Origin: Streptomyces tuirus
Lineage (GTDB): Bacteria; Actinomycetota; Actinomycetes; Streptomycetales; Streptomycetaceae
Assembly (NCBI RefSeq): GCF_014701095.1
Contig: NZ_AP023439.1
Location: 5,196,001-5,260,000, forward strand
Direction: 5' to 3'
Length of the DNA: 64,000 nucleotides
This document shows, piece after piece, positions 8,188 through 16,641 of the stretch (the first letter of the stretch is position 1; each line of letters starts with the position of its first letter). Below the pieces are notes generated by a model. That model was given only the letters and a program-made list of their open reading frames with translations, ran no database searches and had not been told where the DNA came from. The position numbers and the translations under genes were made by a program.

Positions 8188-9975
8188 GTGGGTACACCCA
8201 TGCCCGGGGGCGGTCGGCACAGACGCCGGATACGCATAGCACTGCCCGTCGCCGCGGCCGGTGTGGCCGCCGCCGTGGCCGGCGCGCTGCTGACGACCTC
8301 CGCCGGTGCGGCCACCGTGCTGCCGCAGCCGAAGGTCAGGCCCGCCGCCGACGCGCCGTCGCCCGCCGAGCTGCAGAAGCGGGTCGCGGGCGCCATGGCC
8401 GGTGACGACGTCGCCGGCAAGACGGGCAAGGCCGCGCTCACCGCGGGCACCGTCGCCGGCGGCATCGACGCGAAGGTCATCGGCGGCAACGAGACCACCA
8501 TCAGCACGGCCCCGTGGATGGCGCAGCTCCACTACTACGACGACCGGGGCACTTCCAGCACCGGCGACGACATCGGCTTCTTCTGCGGCGGCGCCGTCGT
8601 CGCGCCGACGAAGATCCTCACCGCCGCGCACTGCGTCAAGGGCTACAACTGGTACGCCAACGGTGCCGTCGTCACCGGCACCTCCAAGCTGCCCTCGGAC
8701 AACGGCGCCGACCTGCACGGCGGTACCGCCACGGCGGTCTGGCGGCAGTGGAACCACTCGTCGTACGACCCGACGGCCATCGACAACGACATCGCGGTGC
8801 TGACGCTCGACACCGCGGTCAAGGCCACGCCGATCCGCATGACGACGTCAGGTGACACCGCGTCGTACAAGGCCGGCGTCAGCGCCAAGGTCTACGGCTG
8901 GGGCCGCACCAGCTCCACCAGCGACGACATCTCCGAGACGCTGAAGACCGCCACGCTGCCCATGCAGTCCGACACGACCTGCTCCGGCGCGTACGGCAGG
9001 AACTTCGTCAAGGGCCACATGGTCTGTGCGGGCAAGCCCGCCACCGGCAGCGACACCGGCACCGTCTCGGCCTGCAACGGCGACTCCGGCGGCCCCCTGG
9101 TGGTCAACAACCGGATCGTCGGTGTCGTGTCCTGGGGCGTCACCGACTGCGTCGCCAAGGGCGCCTACAGCGTCTTCAGCAAGGTCAGCACGTACATCGG
9201 CGCCACCTACCCGCGCGTCGACGACGCCAACCTCAGCGGCGACAGCAAGGCCGACCTGTGGGTGCGCAACGCCTCCACCAAGACCGGCTACTCCAAGGAC
9301 TCCAAGGGGACGTCGTTCGCCGCCCGTCAGTCCTGGGGCAACTGGAACGGCGTGAACGTCGTCCTGCAGACGGACCTCGACCGCGACGGCTACCAGGACC
9401 TCGTCTACCGGCGCAGCAGCGACGGCGACGTCTTCTGGGCCTCCGGCCGTACGGGCACCACCAAGCAGATCGCCGACAACTGGAAGACCCGCACCCGGAT
9501 CGTCACCCCCGGTGACGTCACCGGCGACTACCTGCCCGACCTGCTCTCGGTCGACTCCGCGGGCGTCCTGTGGATCTACCCGGGCAAGGGCAACGGCACC
9601 TTCGCGACCCGTGTGAAGGTCGGCACCGGCTGGAACCAGTACAACTCCGTGCGCGGCAAGGGCGACTTCAACGGGGACGGCAAGACCGACCTGATCGCCC
9701 GCAGCAAGTCGGGCAGCTACCTCTACCTCTACAAGGGCACCGGCAAGGCCGGCTCGGGCGCCTTCTCGGCCCGCGTCAAGGTGCGCACGTGGGACGGCTA
9801 CAACGCCTTCGACGCGCCCGGCGACGTCACCGGCGACGGCAGGGCCGACTTCCTGGCCCGCACCCCCGGCGGCACGCTGTATCTGTACGCGGGCACCGGC
9901 AAGGGGACGAGCGAGATCTTTGCCACAAGGAAGTCCGTCGGCACCGATTTCAAGCAGTACGACATCTTCGGCTGA
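8188..9975 (+). CDS. Secreted trypsin-like serine protease with FG-GAP repeats
   Basis: 595-residue predicted exported protease. The N-terminus (RRRIRIALPVAAAGVAAAVA, ending near TSAGA) is a signal peptide. A chymotrypsin-fold domain follows with the full triad: His148 in TAAHC, Asp201 in DNDIAV and Ser300 in GDSGGP. The C-terminal 240 residues contain about five FG-GAP/VCBS-type repeats, for example DRDGYQDLV, DVTGDYLPDLL, DFNGDGKTDLI and DVTGDGRADFL, which usually bind calcium and form a beta-propeller-like module. GTG 8188 has a GAGGGGG ribosome site at 8173-8179. Flanking hairpins indicate a single-gene unit. Its substrate is unknown. It sits between rho and the LCP gene and may be a lineage-specific insertion. 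Confidence 0.9.
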   Translation: MGTPMPGGGRHRRRIRIALPVAAAGVAAAVAGALLTTSAGAATVLPQPKVRPAADAPSPAELQKRVAGAMAGDDVAGKTGKAALTAGTVAGGIDAKVIGGNETTISTAPWMAQLHYYDDRGTSSTGDDIGFFCGGAVVAPTKILTAAHCVKGYNWYANGAVVTGTSKLPSDNGADLHGGTATAVWRQWNHSSYDPTAIDNDIAVLTLDTAVKATPIRMTTSGDTASYKAGVSAKVYGWGRTSSTSDDISETLKTATLPMQSDTTCSGAYGRNFVKGHMVCAGKPATGSDTGTVSACNGDSGGPLVVNNRIVGVVSWGVTDCVAKGAYSVFSKVSTYIGATYPRVDDANLSGDSKADLWVRNASTKTGYSKDSKGTSFAARQSWGNWNGVNVVLQTDLDRDGYQDLVYRRSSDGDVFWASGRTGTTKQIADNWKTRTRIVTPGDVTGDYLPDLLSVDSAGVLWIYPGKGNGTFATRVKVGTGWNQYNSVRGKGDFNGDGKTDLIARSKSGSYLYLYKGTGKAGSGAFSARVKVRTWDGYNAFDAPGDVTGDGRADFLARTPGGTLYLYAGTGKGTSEIFATRKSVGTDFKQYDIFG

Positions 9976-10014
9976 AACCGCAGGTGAGCGAGGCTCACCG
10001 CGCTGTGACGAACA

Positions 10015-10053
10015 CGGACTGTGCCCACCGCCGCACGCGGTGGGCACAGTCCG
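10015..10053 (+). terminator. Strong intrinsic terminator after the protease gene
   Basis: A perfect 17-bp stem pairs 10015-10031 with 10037-10053 around the loop CGCAC, followed by TTGT. It is the clearest terminator in the first 20 kb. Confidence 0.9.
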
Positions 10054-10182
10054 TTGTGCAACCCTTTCCCGAGTTTCCCCGTCTGACCAGGTGGGGCGAC
10101 GATAGTGCGAGGAAGGGTCTTCTCCGGCCACGCCTGGCACTGACCGCAGGGGGTAACCGACCGTAGAAGAGCTGAGGAGTAC

Positions 10183-11319
10183 ATGTCTGCCGAGAGCACG
10201 CCGGGTCCGGGTATACCGGGCGATACCGGCACGAGCGGAGCGAGTGGCCGCGGCAAGGGCAAGCGCCGCAAGCCCCAGCGGCGACGCAAGGGCTTGATGA
10301 TCACGGCCTGGACCGCCGCGGGCATCGTCGTGATCGGCGGCGCCGGCGCCGGGTACCTGTACTTCCAGCTCAACGGCAACCTCAAGAGCGTCGACATCGA
10401 CCAGGCCCTCGGCGCGGACCGGCCCAAGAAGGCCGACAACGGCTCGGAGAACATCCTCGTCCTCGGCTCGGACACCCGCTCCGGCAGCAACAAGAAGCTC
10501 GGCGGCGGCACCGACGACGGCAGCTCCCGCTCGGACACGGCGATGATCGTGCACCTCTACAAGGGTCACAAGAAGGCCAGCGTGGTCTCCATCCCGCGCG
10601 ACACCCTCATCGACCGGCCCGCCTGCACGGACGCCCAGGGCACCGAGCACCCGGCCGCGCAGAACGCGATGTTCAACTCCGCGTACTCCACCGGCGGGGC
10701 CGCCTGCGCCGTGAAGACCGTCGAGTCGATCACCGACCTGCGCATGGACCACTACCTCGAGGTCGACTTCGCCGGTTTCCAGAAGCTCATCGACGACCTC
10801 GGCGGCGTGGAGATCACCACGACCAAGAGCATCGACGACCCCGACAGCCATCTGAAGCTGAAGGCCGGCACCCACACGCTCGACGGCAGACAGGCCCTCG
10901 GCCTGGTCCGCACCAGACACGGCGTCGGCGACGGCTCCGACCTGGGCCGCATCCAGCTCCAGCAGGCCTTCGTCAAGGCCCTGGTCAACCAGATCAAGGA
11001 CGTCGGCGTCTTCTCCAACCCCAAGAAGCTGCTCGACCTCGCGGAAACCGCGACCAAGACCGTGACGGCCGACTCCGACCTCGGCTCGGTCAACAAGCTC
11101 GCGTCCTTCGCGAACGGACTCAAGGGCATCAGCCCGTCCGACATGCACATGATCACGATGCCGGTGGTCTACGACCCGGCCGACCCCAACCGCGTCCTCC
11201 TCCAGAAGAAGAAGGCCGACCGGATCTGGAAGGCTCTGGAGAACGACAAGCCGATCCCGGGGTCGGCGACGTCGGGCACGGCGACAGGTGAGGCCAAGGG
11301 CGTCGTGAGCGCCCCGTGA
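10183..11319 (+). CDS. LytR-CpsA-Psr (LCP) family cell-wall ligase
   Basis: 378-residue membrane-anchored protein. A basic, Gly-rich cytoplasmic N-terminus (GKGKRRKPQRRRKG) precedes one membrane helix (about residues 42-62, MITAWTAAGIVVIGGAGAGY). The extracellular LCP domain shows SDTAMIVHL, VVSIPRDTLI and GLVRTRHG, whose Asp and Arg residues bind the polyprenyl pyrophosphate. Family members transfer teichoic acid or other glycopolymers to peptidoglycan. The gene lies a few kilobases upstream of a WecA/TagO-type transferase, which makes the lipid-linked precursors such enzymes use. ATG start with GAGGAG upstream. Confidence 0.93.
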   Translation: MSAESTPGPGIPGDTGTSGASGRGKGKRRKPQRRRKGLMITAWTAAGIVVIGGAGAGYLYFQLNGNLKSVDIDQALGADRPKKADNGSENILVLGSDTRSGSNKKLGGGTDDGSSRSDTAMIVHLYKGHKKASVVSIPRDTLIDRPACTDAQGTEHPAAQNAMFNSAYSTGGAACAVKTVESITDLRMDHYLEVDFAGFQKLIDDLGGVEITTTKSIDDPDSHLKLKAGTHTLDGRQALGLVRTRHGVGDGSDLGRIQLQQAFVKALVNQIKDVGVFSNPKKLLDLAETATKTVTADSDLGSVNKLASFANGLKGISPSDMHMITMPVVYDPADPNRVLLQKKKADRIWKALENDKPIPGSATSGTATGEAKGVVSAP

Positions 11320-11339
11320 GGGGCGGGGCCGGCCCGCGG

Positions 11340-11365
11340 GGAATAGGTCACGACAACCCCCGGTT
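11340..11365 (+). promoter_or_regulatory. SigR promoter of rpmE
   Basis: GGAAT (11340-11344), exactly 18 bases, then GTT (11363-11365) matches the Streptomyces SigR consensus GGAAT-N18-GTT. It lies about 105 bases upstream of rpmE. An rpmE gene is a known member of the SigR thiol-stress regulon in S. coelicolor, which supports the call. Confidence 0.8.
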
Positions 11366-11468
11366 TTGGGAGTAGGCCCCAGTCCTGGCAGACTGGTACG
11401 TCGGCTCCGGTTCACGCTCGCGCACCCCGCGTCAGCGACCCGGCGCCCTCCCGAACCTAGGAGACACC

Positions 11469-11690
11469 TTGAAGCGCGACATCCACCCCGAGTACGTCGA
11501 GACGCAGGTCAGCTGCACCTGTGGCGCGTCGTTCACCACCCGCAGCACCATCGACTCCGGCACCATCCGCGCCGATGTCTGCTCCGAGTGCCACCCGTTC
11601 TACACGGGCAAGCAGAAGATCCTCGACACCGGTGGCCGTGTGGCCCGCTTCGAGGCCCGCTTCGGCAAGGCCGCCGGCTCCAAGAAGTAG
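11469..11690 (+). CDS. rpmE: 50S ribosomal protein L31, zinc-binding form
   Basis: 73-residue ribosomal protein of the large subunit. It contains the zinc ligands of the C+ form: Cys pair in SCTCG and Cys pair in CSECH. The start is TTG at 11469, with AGGAG at 11459-11463. Streptomyces also carry a zinc-free paralogue elsewhere that replaces this one when zinc is scarce. A SigR promoter upstream and a strong terminator downstream make it an independently controlled unit; release of zinc from L31 during thiol oxidation gives this regulation a plausible reason. Confidence 0.96.
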   Translation: MKRDIHPEYVETQVSCTCGASFTTRSTIDSGTIRADVCSECHPFYTGKQKILDTGGRVARFEARFGKAAGSKK

Positions 11691-11702
11691 CGAGCCCCAT
11701 TT

Positions 11703-11754
11703 CGCCGGTCCGCGGACGCGCCCCCACCGAGGGCGCTCCGGGACCGGCGTTTTT
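11703..11754 (+). terminator. Intrinsic terminator between rpmE and prfA
   Basis: CGCCGGTCC (11703-11711) pairs with GGACCGGCG (11741-11749), with further pairing inside, followed by a run of five T (11750-11754). It starts 13 bases after the rpmE stop. Confidence 0.9.
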
Positions 11755-11796
11755 GGTCGCCCGCCCTTCACCCCCGTCCGTACACAGGAGCCCAAG

Positions 11797-12873
<1,077 letters not shown>

Positions 12874-12926
12874 GGCAGGCACGAACACGTACGAGTGATC
12901 ACGTACGAGTAATACGGAGGACTTGC

Positions 12927-13808
12927 GTGCAGCAGTCATTTGGGGGGCGACCCCCAAGCCCCCGCAGCGTGCTGCTCGCGGAGGTGGCCCAGGCCACCCA
13001 GCGGCTCGCCGACGCCGGCGTGCCCTCGCCGCGTACCGACGCGGAGGAGCTCGCCGCGTTCGTGCACGGCGTCAAGCGCGGCGAGCTTCACTCCGTCAAG
13101 GACTCCGACTTCGACGCCCGCTACTGGGAGGTCATCGCCCGCCGCGAGGCCCGCGAACCGCTCCAGCACATCACCGGGCGTGCCTACTTCCGCTACCTGG
13201 AACTCCAGGTCGGCCCCGGGGTGTTCGTGCCCCGGCCCGAGACGGAGTCGGTGGTCGGCTGGGCCATAGACGCCGTGCGGGCCATGGACGTCGTCGAGCC
13301 GTGCATCGTCGACCTGTGCACCGGCTCCGGCGCCATCGCGCTGGCGCTCGCCCAGGAGGTGCCGCGCTCGCGCGTGCACGCCGTGGAGCTGTCCGAGGAC
13401 GCCCTCAAGTGGACCCGCAAGAACGTCGAGGGGTCCAGGGTCGACCTGCGGCAGGGCAACGCCCTCACCGCCTTCCCCGACCTGGACGGCCAGGTCGACC
13501 TGGTCATCACCAACCCGCCGTACATCCCGCTCACCGAGTGGGAGTACGTCGCCCCCGAGGCGCGGGACCACGACCCCGACATGGCCCTCTTCTCCGGCGA
13601 GGACGGCCTGGACCTCATCCGCGGCCTGGAACGCACCGCGCACCGGCTGCTGCGCCCGGGCGGTGTGGTCGTCGTCGAGCACGCGGACACCCAGGGCGGC
13701 CAGGTGCCGTGGATCTTCGCCGAGGACCGCGGCTGGACCGACGCGGCCGACCACCCGGACCTCAACAACCGCCCGCGCTTCGCCACGGCCCGCAAGGCAC
13801 TGCCGTGA
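12927..13808 (+). CDS. prmC: Release factor glutamine methyltransferase
   Basis: 293-residue SAM-dependent enzyme that methylates the glutamine of the GGQ motif in release factors. Motifs: VDLCTGSGAIALALA (SAM binding) and TNPPYIPLTEWE (the NPPY substrate motif). GTG 12927 has an ideal GGAGG at 12916-12920. The first 14 codons are encoded by a GC hairpin element (12940-12957 plus flank) and look unlike the family; GTG 12969, at LLAEVAQATQRLA, is where homologous sequence begins. The true start could be either. It follows prfA by 53 bases. Confidence 0.93.
   Translation: MQQSFGGRPPSPRSVLLAEVAQATQRLADAGVPSPRTDAEELAAFVHGVKRGELHSVKDSDFDARYWEVIARREAREPLQHITGRAYFRYLELQVGPGVFVPRPETESVVGWAIDAVRAMDVVEPCIVDLCTGSGAIALALAQEVPRSRVHAVELSEDALKWTRKNVEGSRVDLRQGNALTAFPDLDGQVDLVITNPPYIPLTEWEYVAPEARDHDPDMALFSGEDGLDLIRGLERTAHRLLRPGGVVVVEHADTQGGQVPWIFAEDRGWTDAADHPDLNNRPRFATARKALP
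12940..12957. repeat. GCGA-tetraloop hairpin inside the 5' end of prmC
   Basis: TTGGGGG (12940-12946), loop GCGA, CCCCCAA (12951-12957) form a perfect 7-bp stem, followed by a further CCCCC block. A similar hairpin-plus-C-block lies before atpA at 21538-21560. It starts 13 bases after the prmC start codon and may reduce initiation there. Confidence 0.7.
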
Positions 13809-13878
13809 GCACACCGGGCACCCCGCGCTCTTCGCGGACTTCATCCCAGCAGCACGTGTACGAGGAGGCCAGCTAAAG

Positions 13879-14526
13879 ATGGCACGGCGATACGACACCA
13901 ACGACGCGACCGACCGTGTGACCGGTCTGCGCGAGGCAGCGTCCGCCGTCCGCCGTGGCGAGCTCGTGGTGCTGCCGACGGACACGGTGTACGGCATCGG
14001 CGCCGACGCGTTCTCCTCGGAGGCGGTCGCCGACCTGCTGGACGCGAAGGGCCGGGGCCGCAACATGCCCACCCCCGTCCTCATCGGCTCCCCGAACACC
14101 CTGCACGGCCTCGTCACGGACTTCTCCGAGCTCGCCTGGGAGCTGGTCGACGCCTTCTGGCCGGGCGCGCTGACGCTCGTCGCCCGGCACCAGCCGTCCC
14201 TCCAGTGGGACCTCGGGGACACCCGTGGCACGGTCGCCGTGCGCATGCCGCTGCACCCGGTCGCCATCGAGCTGCTGACCGAGGTCGGTCCCATGGCCGT
14301 CTCCTCCGCCAACCTGACCGGCCACCCGGCGCCGGAGGACTGCGACGCCGCGCAGGCGATGCTGGGCGACTCCGTCTCCGTCTACCTCGACGGGGGCCCG
14401 ACCCCCGGCATCGTGCCGTCGTCGATCGTCGACGTGACCCGTGAGGTGCCGCTGCTGCTGCGCGCGGGCGCCATCTCGGCGGAAGAGCTGCGAAAGGTCG
14501 TACCCGACCTCGAGGTGGCGAATTGA
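13879..14526 (+). CDS. L-threonylcarbamoyladenylate synthase (Sua5/YrdC/YwlC family)
   Basis: 215-residue protein of the YrdC fold. Family members make threonylcarbamoyl-AMP from threonine, bicarbonate and ATP, the first step of the tRNA t6A modification. Recognisable segments are GELVVLPTDTVYGIGADA, KGRGRNMPTPVLIGS, FWPGALTLV and AVSSANLTGHPAPEDC, which line the nucleotide cleft. ATG 13879 has GAGGAGG at 13862-13868. The gene lies 70 bases after prmC and overlaps the next gene by four bases. It lacks the extra Sua5 C-terminal domain. Confidence 0.93.
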   Translation: MARRYDTNDATDRVTGLREAASAVRRGELVVLPTDTVYGIGADAFSSEAVADLLDAKGRGRNMPTPVLIGSPNTLHGLVTDFSELAWELVDAFWPGALTLVARHQPSLQWDLGDTRGTVAVRMPLHPVAIELLTEVGPMAVSSANLTGHPAPEDCDAAQAMLGDSVSVYLDGGPTPGIVPSSIVDVTREVPLLLRAGAISAEELRKVVPDLEVAN

Positions 14527-15203
14527 CGGCCCCTGGATCGGGGCGTGGCATAGGCAACGGGGAAAGCGCGGCGGAGATCACGACGACCTTCGTGGGACTT
14601 CCGCGCGACAGCTTCCGCATCCTCCACGTCAGCACCGGCAACGTGTGCCGCTCGCCCATCACCGAGCGGCTGACCCGGCATGCCGTGCGGGAGCGGCTCG
14701 GGATCCTGGGCGGCGGGCTGATCGTGGAGAGCGCCGGCACCTGGGGCCACGAGGGCGCGCCCATGGAGTCCCACGCGGAGACCGTCCTGGCCGACTTCGG
14801 CGCGGACGCCTCCGGCTTCACCGGGCGCGAGCTCCTCGACGAGCACGTGATCCGCGCCGACCTGGTGCTGACCGCCACCCGGGACCACCGGGCGCAGGTC
14901 ATCTCCATGGGGCACTCGGCGGGCCTGCGCACCTTCACGCTCAAGGAGTTCACCCGCCTGGTCAAGGCCATCGACCCGGCGACCCTGCCGCCCCTGGAGG
15001 AGGGCGTGGTCATCCGCGCGCGTGCCCTGGTCCGCGCCGCGGCCGCTCTACGCGGGTGGCTGCTCGCGCCGACCGCCGAGGCGGACGAGGTCTACGACCC
15101 CTACGGCGCGCCCCTGACGTTCTTCCGTTCCATCGGGGACGAGATACACCAGGCACTCGATCCGGTCGTCACGGCCCTCACGGGCGTCCCCGCAAAGACG
15201 TAA
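14523..15203 (+). CDS. Low-molecular-weight phosphatase-like protein lacking the catalytic cysteine
   Basis: 226-residue protein of the LMW protein-tyrosine phosphatase / arsenate reductase fold. The family P-loop is C-x5-R-S; here residues 37-44 read STGNVCRS, so Ser37 occupies the position of the catalytic Cys while Arg43 and the following Ser are kept. The DP general-acid motif near the end (VYDPYGAP) is also present. A fold without its nucleophile suggests a pseudophosphatase or phospho-ligand binder, although a changed chemistry is possible. TTG 14523 overlaps the upstream stop; GTG 14592 is an alternative start that keeps the whole domain. Confidence 0.85.
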   Translation: MTAPGSGRGIGNGESAAEITTTFVGLPRDSFRILHVSTGNVCRSPITERLTRHAVRERLGILGGGLIVESAGTWGHEGAPMESHAETVLADFGADASGFTGRELLDEHVIRADLVLTATRDHRAQVISMGHSAGLRTFTLKEFTRLVKAIDPATLPPLEEGVVIRARALVRAAAALRGWLLAPTAEADEVYDPYGAPLTFFRSIGDEIHQALDPVVTALTGVPAKT

Positions 15204-15273
15204 CAGCCGAGCGCTCCGCAGGCCCCGGGCCTACATTGGTCGTACGTGTCACCGTCGACGCCCGGAGCCCACC

Positions 15274-16512
15274 ATGACGGTCACCCCTGCCATCGAGGCC
15301 GACGTCCTGCGCCGCCAGGACCCCGAGCTCGCCGACATCCTGCTCGGGGAGCGGGAGCGGCAGTCGACGACACTCCAGCTGATCGCCGCCGAGAACTTCA
15401 CCTCCCCGGCCGTGCTGGCCGCGCTCGGGTCACCGCTGGCCAACAAGTACGCCGAGGGCTATCCGGGGGCGCGCTACCACGGCGGCTGCGAGATCGTCGA
15501 CGTCGCCGAACGCCTCGCGGTCGACCGGGCCAGGGCGTTGTTCGGCGCCGACCACGCCAACGTCCAGCCGCACTCGGGCTCTTCGGCGGTGCTCGCCGCC
15601 TATGCCGCCCTGCTCCGCCCCGGGGACACCGTCCTGGCGCTCGGCCTGCCCTACGGCGGGCACCTCACGCACGGCTCGCCCGCGAACTTCTCCGGCCGCT
15701 GGTTCGACTTCGTCGGCTACGGCGTGGAGGCCGAGTCCGGGTTGATCGACCACGAGCAGGTGCGCACGCTGGCCCGCACGCGCCGGCCCAAGGCGATCGT
15801 GTGCGGCTCGATCGCCTACCCGCGCCATGTCGACCACGCCTTCTTCCGCGAGGTCGCCGACGAGGTGGGCGCGTACCTGATCGCGGACGCCGCGCACCCC
15901 CTCGGCCTCGTCGCGGGGAGAGCGGCCCCGAATCCGGTGCCGTTCGCGGACATCGTCTGCGGGACCACCCACAAGGTGCTGCGGGGTCCGCGCGGCGGCA
16001 TGATCCTGTGCCGCGCGGAGCTGGCCGAGCGGGTCGACCGGGCCGTGTTTCCTTTCACACAGGGTGGTGCGCAGATGCACACCATCGCCGCCAAGGCGGT
16101 CGCCTTCGGGGAGGCGGCAACACCGGCGTTCCACGCGTACGCCCATCAGGTGGTGGCGAATGCGCGGGTTCTGGCGGCCTGGCTGGCCGCGGCGGGCATG
16201 GTCGTCACCACGGGCGGCACGGACACCCATCTGATCACCGCCGACCCGGCCCCGCTCGGCGTCGACGGGCGCACCGCCCGGGGCCGTCTCGCCGCCGCGG
16301 GCCTGGTCATGGACTCCTGCGCGCTGCCGCACGGCGACGCCCGGGGGCTCAGGCTCGGTACGGCCGCGATCACCACACAGGGCATGGGCGAGGCGGAGAT
16401 GGTCCGCATCGCCGAGCTGATCACCGGGGTGCTGCGGGGTGTGACGGAGACCTCGAGAGCCCGTGAAGATGTGCGGGAGCTGGCCGGTGGATTTCCGCCG
16501 TATCCCGCCTGA
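15274..16512 (+). CDS. glyA: Serine hydroxymethyltransferase (GlyA family)
   Basis: 412-residue PLP enzyme that interconverts serine and glycine with transfer of a one-carbon unit to tetrahydrofolate. Landmarks: AAENFTSPAVLAALGS, YAEGYPGARYHGGC, HSGSSAV for cofactor binding and CGTTHKVLRGPRGG with the PLP lysine. ATG 15274. It lies 70 bases after the phosphatase-like gene. Streptomyces generally also encode another GlyA elsewhere, so this may be a paralogue rather than the main housekeeping copy; the active-site residues seen are intact. Confidence 0.92.
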   Translation: MTVTPAIEADVLRRQDPELADILLGERERQSTTLQLIAAENFTSPAVLAALGSPLANKYAEGYPGARYHGGCEIVDVAERLAVDRARALFGADHANVQPHSGSSAVLAAYAALLRPGDTVLALGLPYGGHLTHGSPANFSGRWFDFVGYGVEAESGLIDHEQVRTLARTRRPKAIVCGSIAYPRHVDHAFFREVADEVGAYLIADAAHPLGLVAGRAAPNPVPFADIVCGTTHKVLRGPRGGMILCRAELAERVDRAVFPFTQGGAQMHTIAAKAVAFGEAATPAFHAYAHQVVANARVLAAWLAAAGMVVTTGGTDTHLITADPAPLGVDGRTARGRLAAAGLVMDSCALPHGDARGLRLGTAAITTQGMGEAEMVRIAELITGVLRGVTETSRAREDVRELAGGFPPYPA

Positions 16513-16641
16513 GCCGGGGTAGGCGCATCAGGGTGCACAGCCACCCGTGCAACCATCGTCGCTACCCGGAAGTCCCCACTCATATGCGCGCATCGCTAGG
16601 GTGTGGGGCTGAGATGGCCAGCGAGACCTGTGGGGAAGCCT

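Noticed and set aside
5884-8757. 957-codon open frame on the minus strand across rho
   Set aside because: It is the antisense shadow of rho and the protease gene, caused by high GC at third positions. Its translation is Val/Gly/Leu/Arg-rich low complexity without domains.
8848-11415. 855-codon minus-strand frame across the protease and LCP genes
   Set aside because: Shadow frame crossing a perfect terminator; no family similarity.
14523-15203. Reading the phosphatase-like gene as an active tyrosine phosphatase or arsenate reductase
   Set aside because: The nucleophile position is Ser in an otherwise conserved loop; activity should not be assumed.
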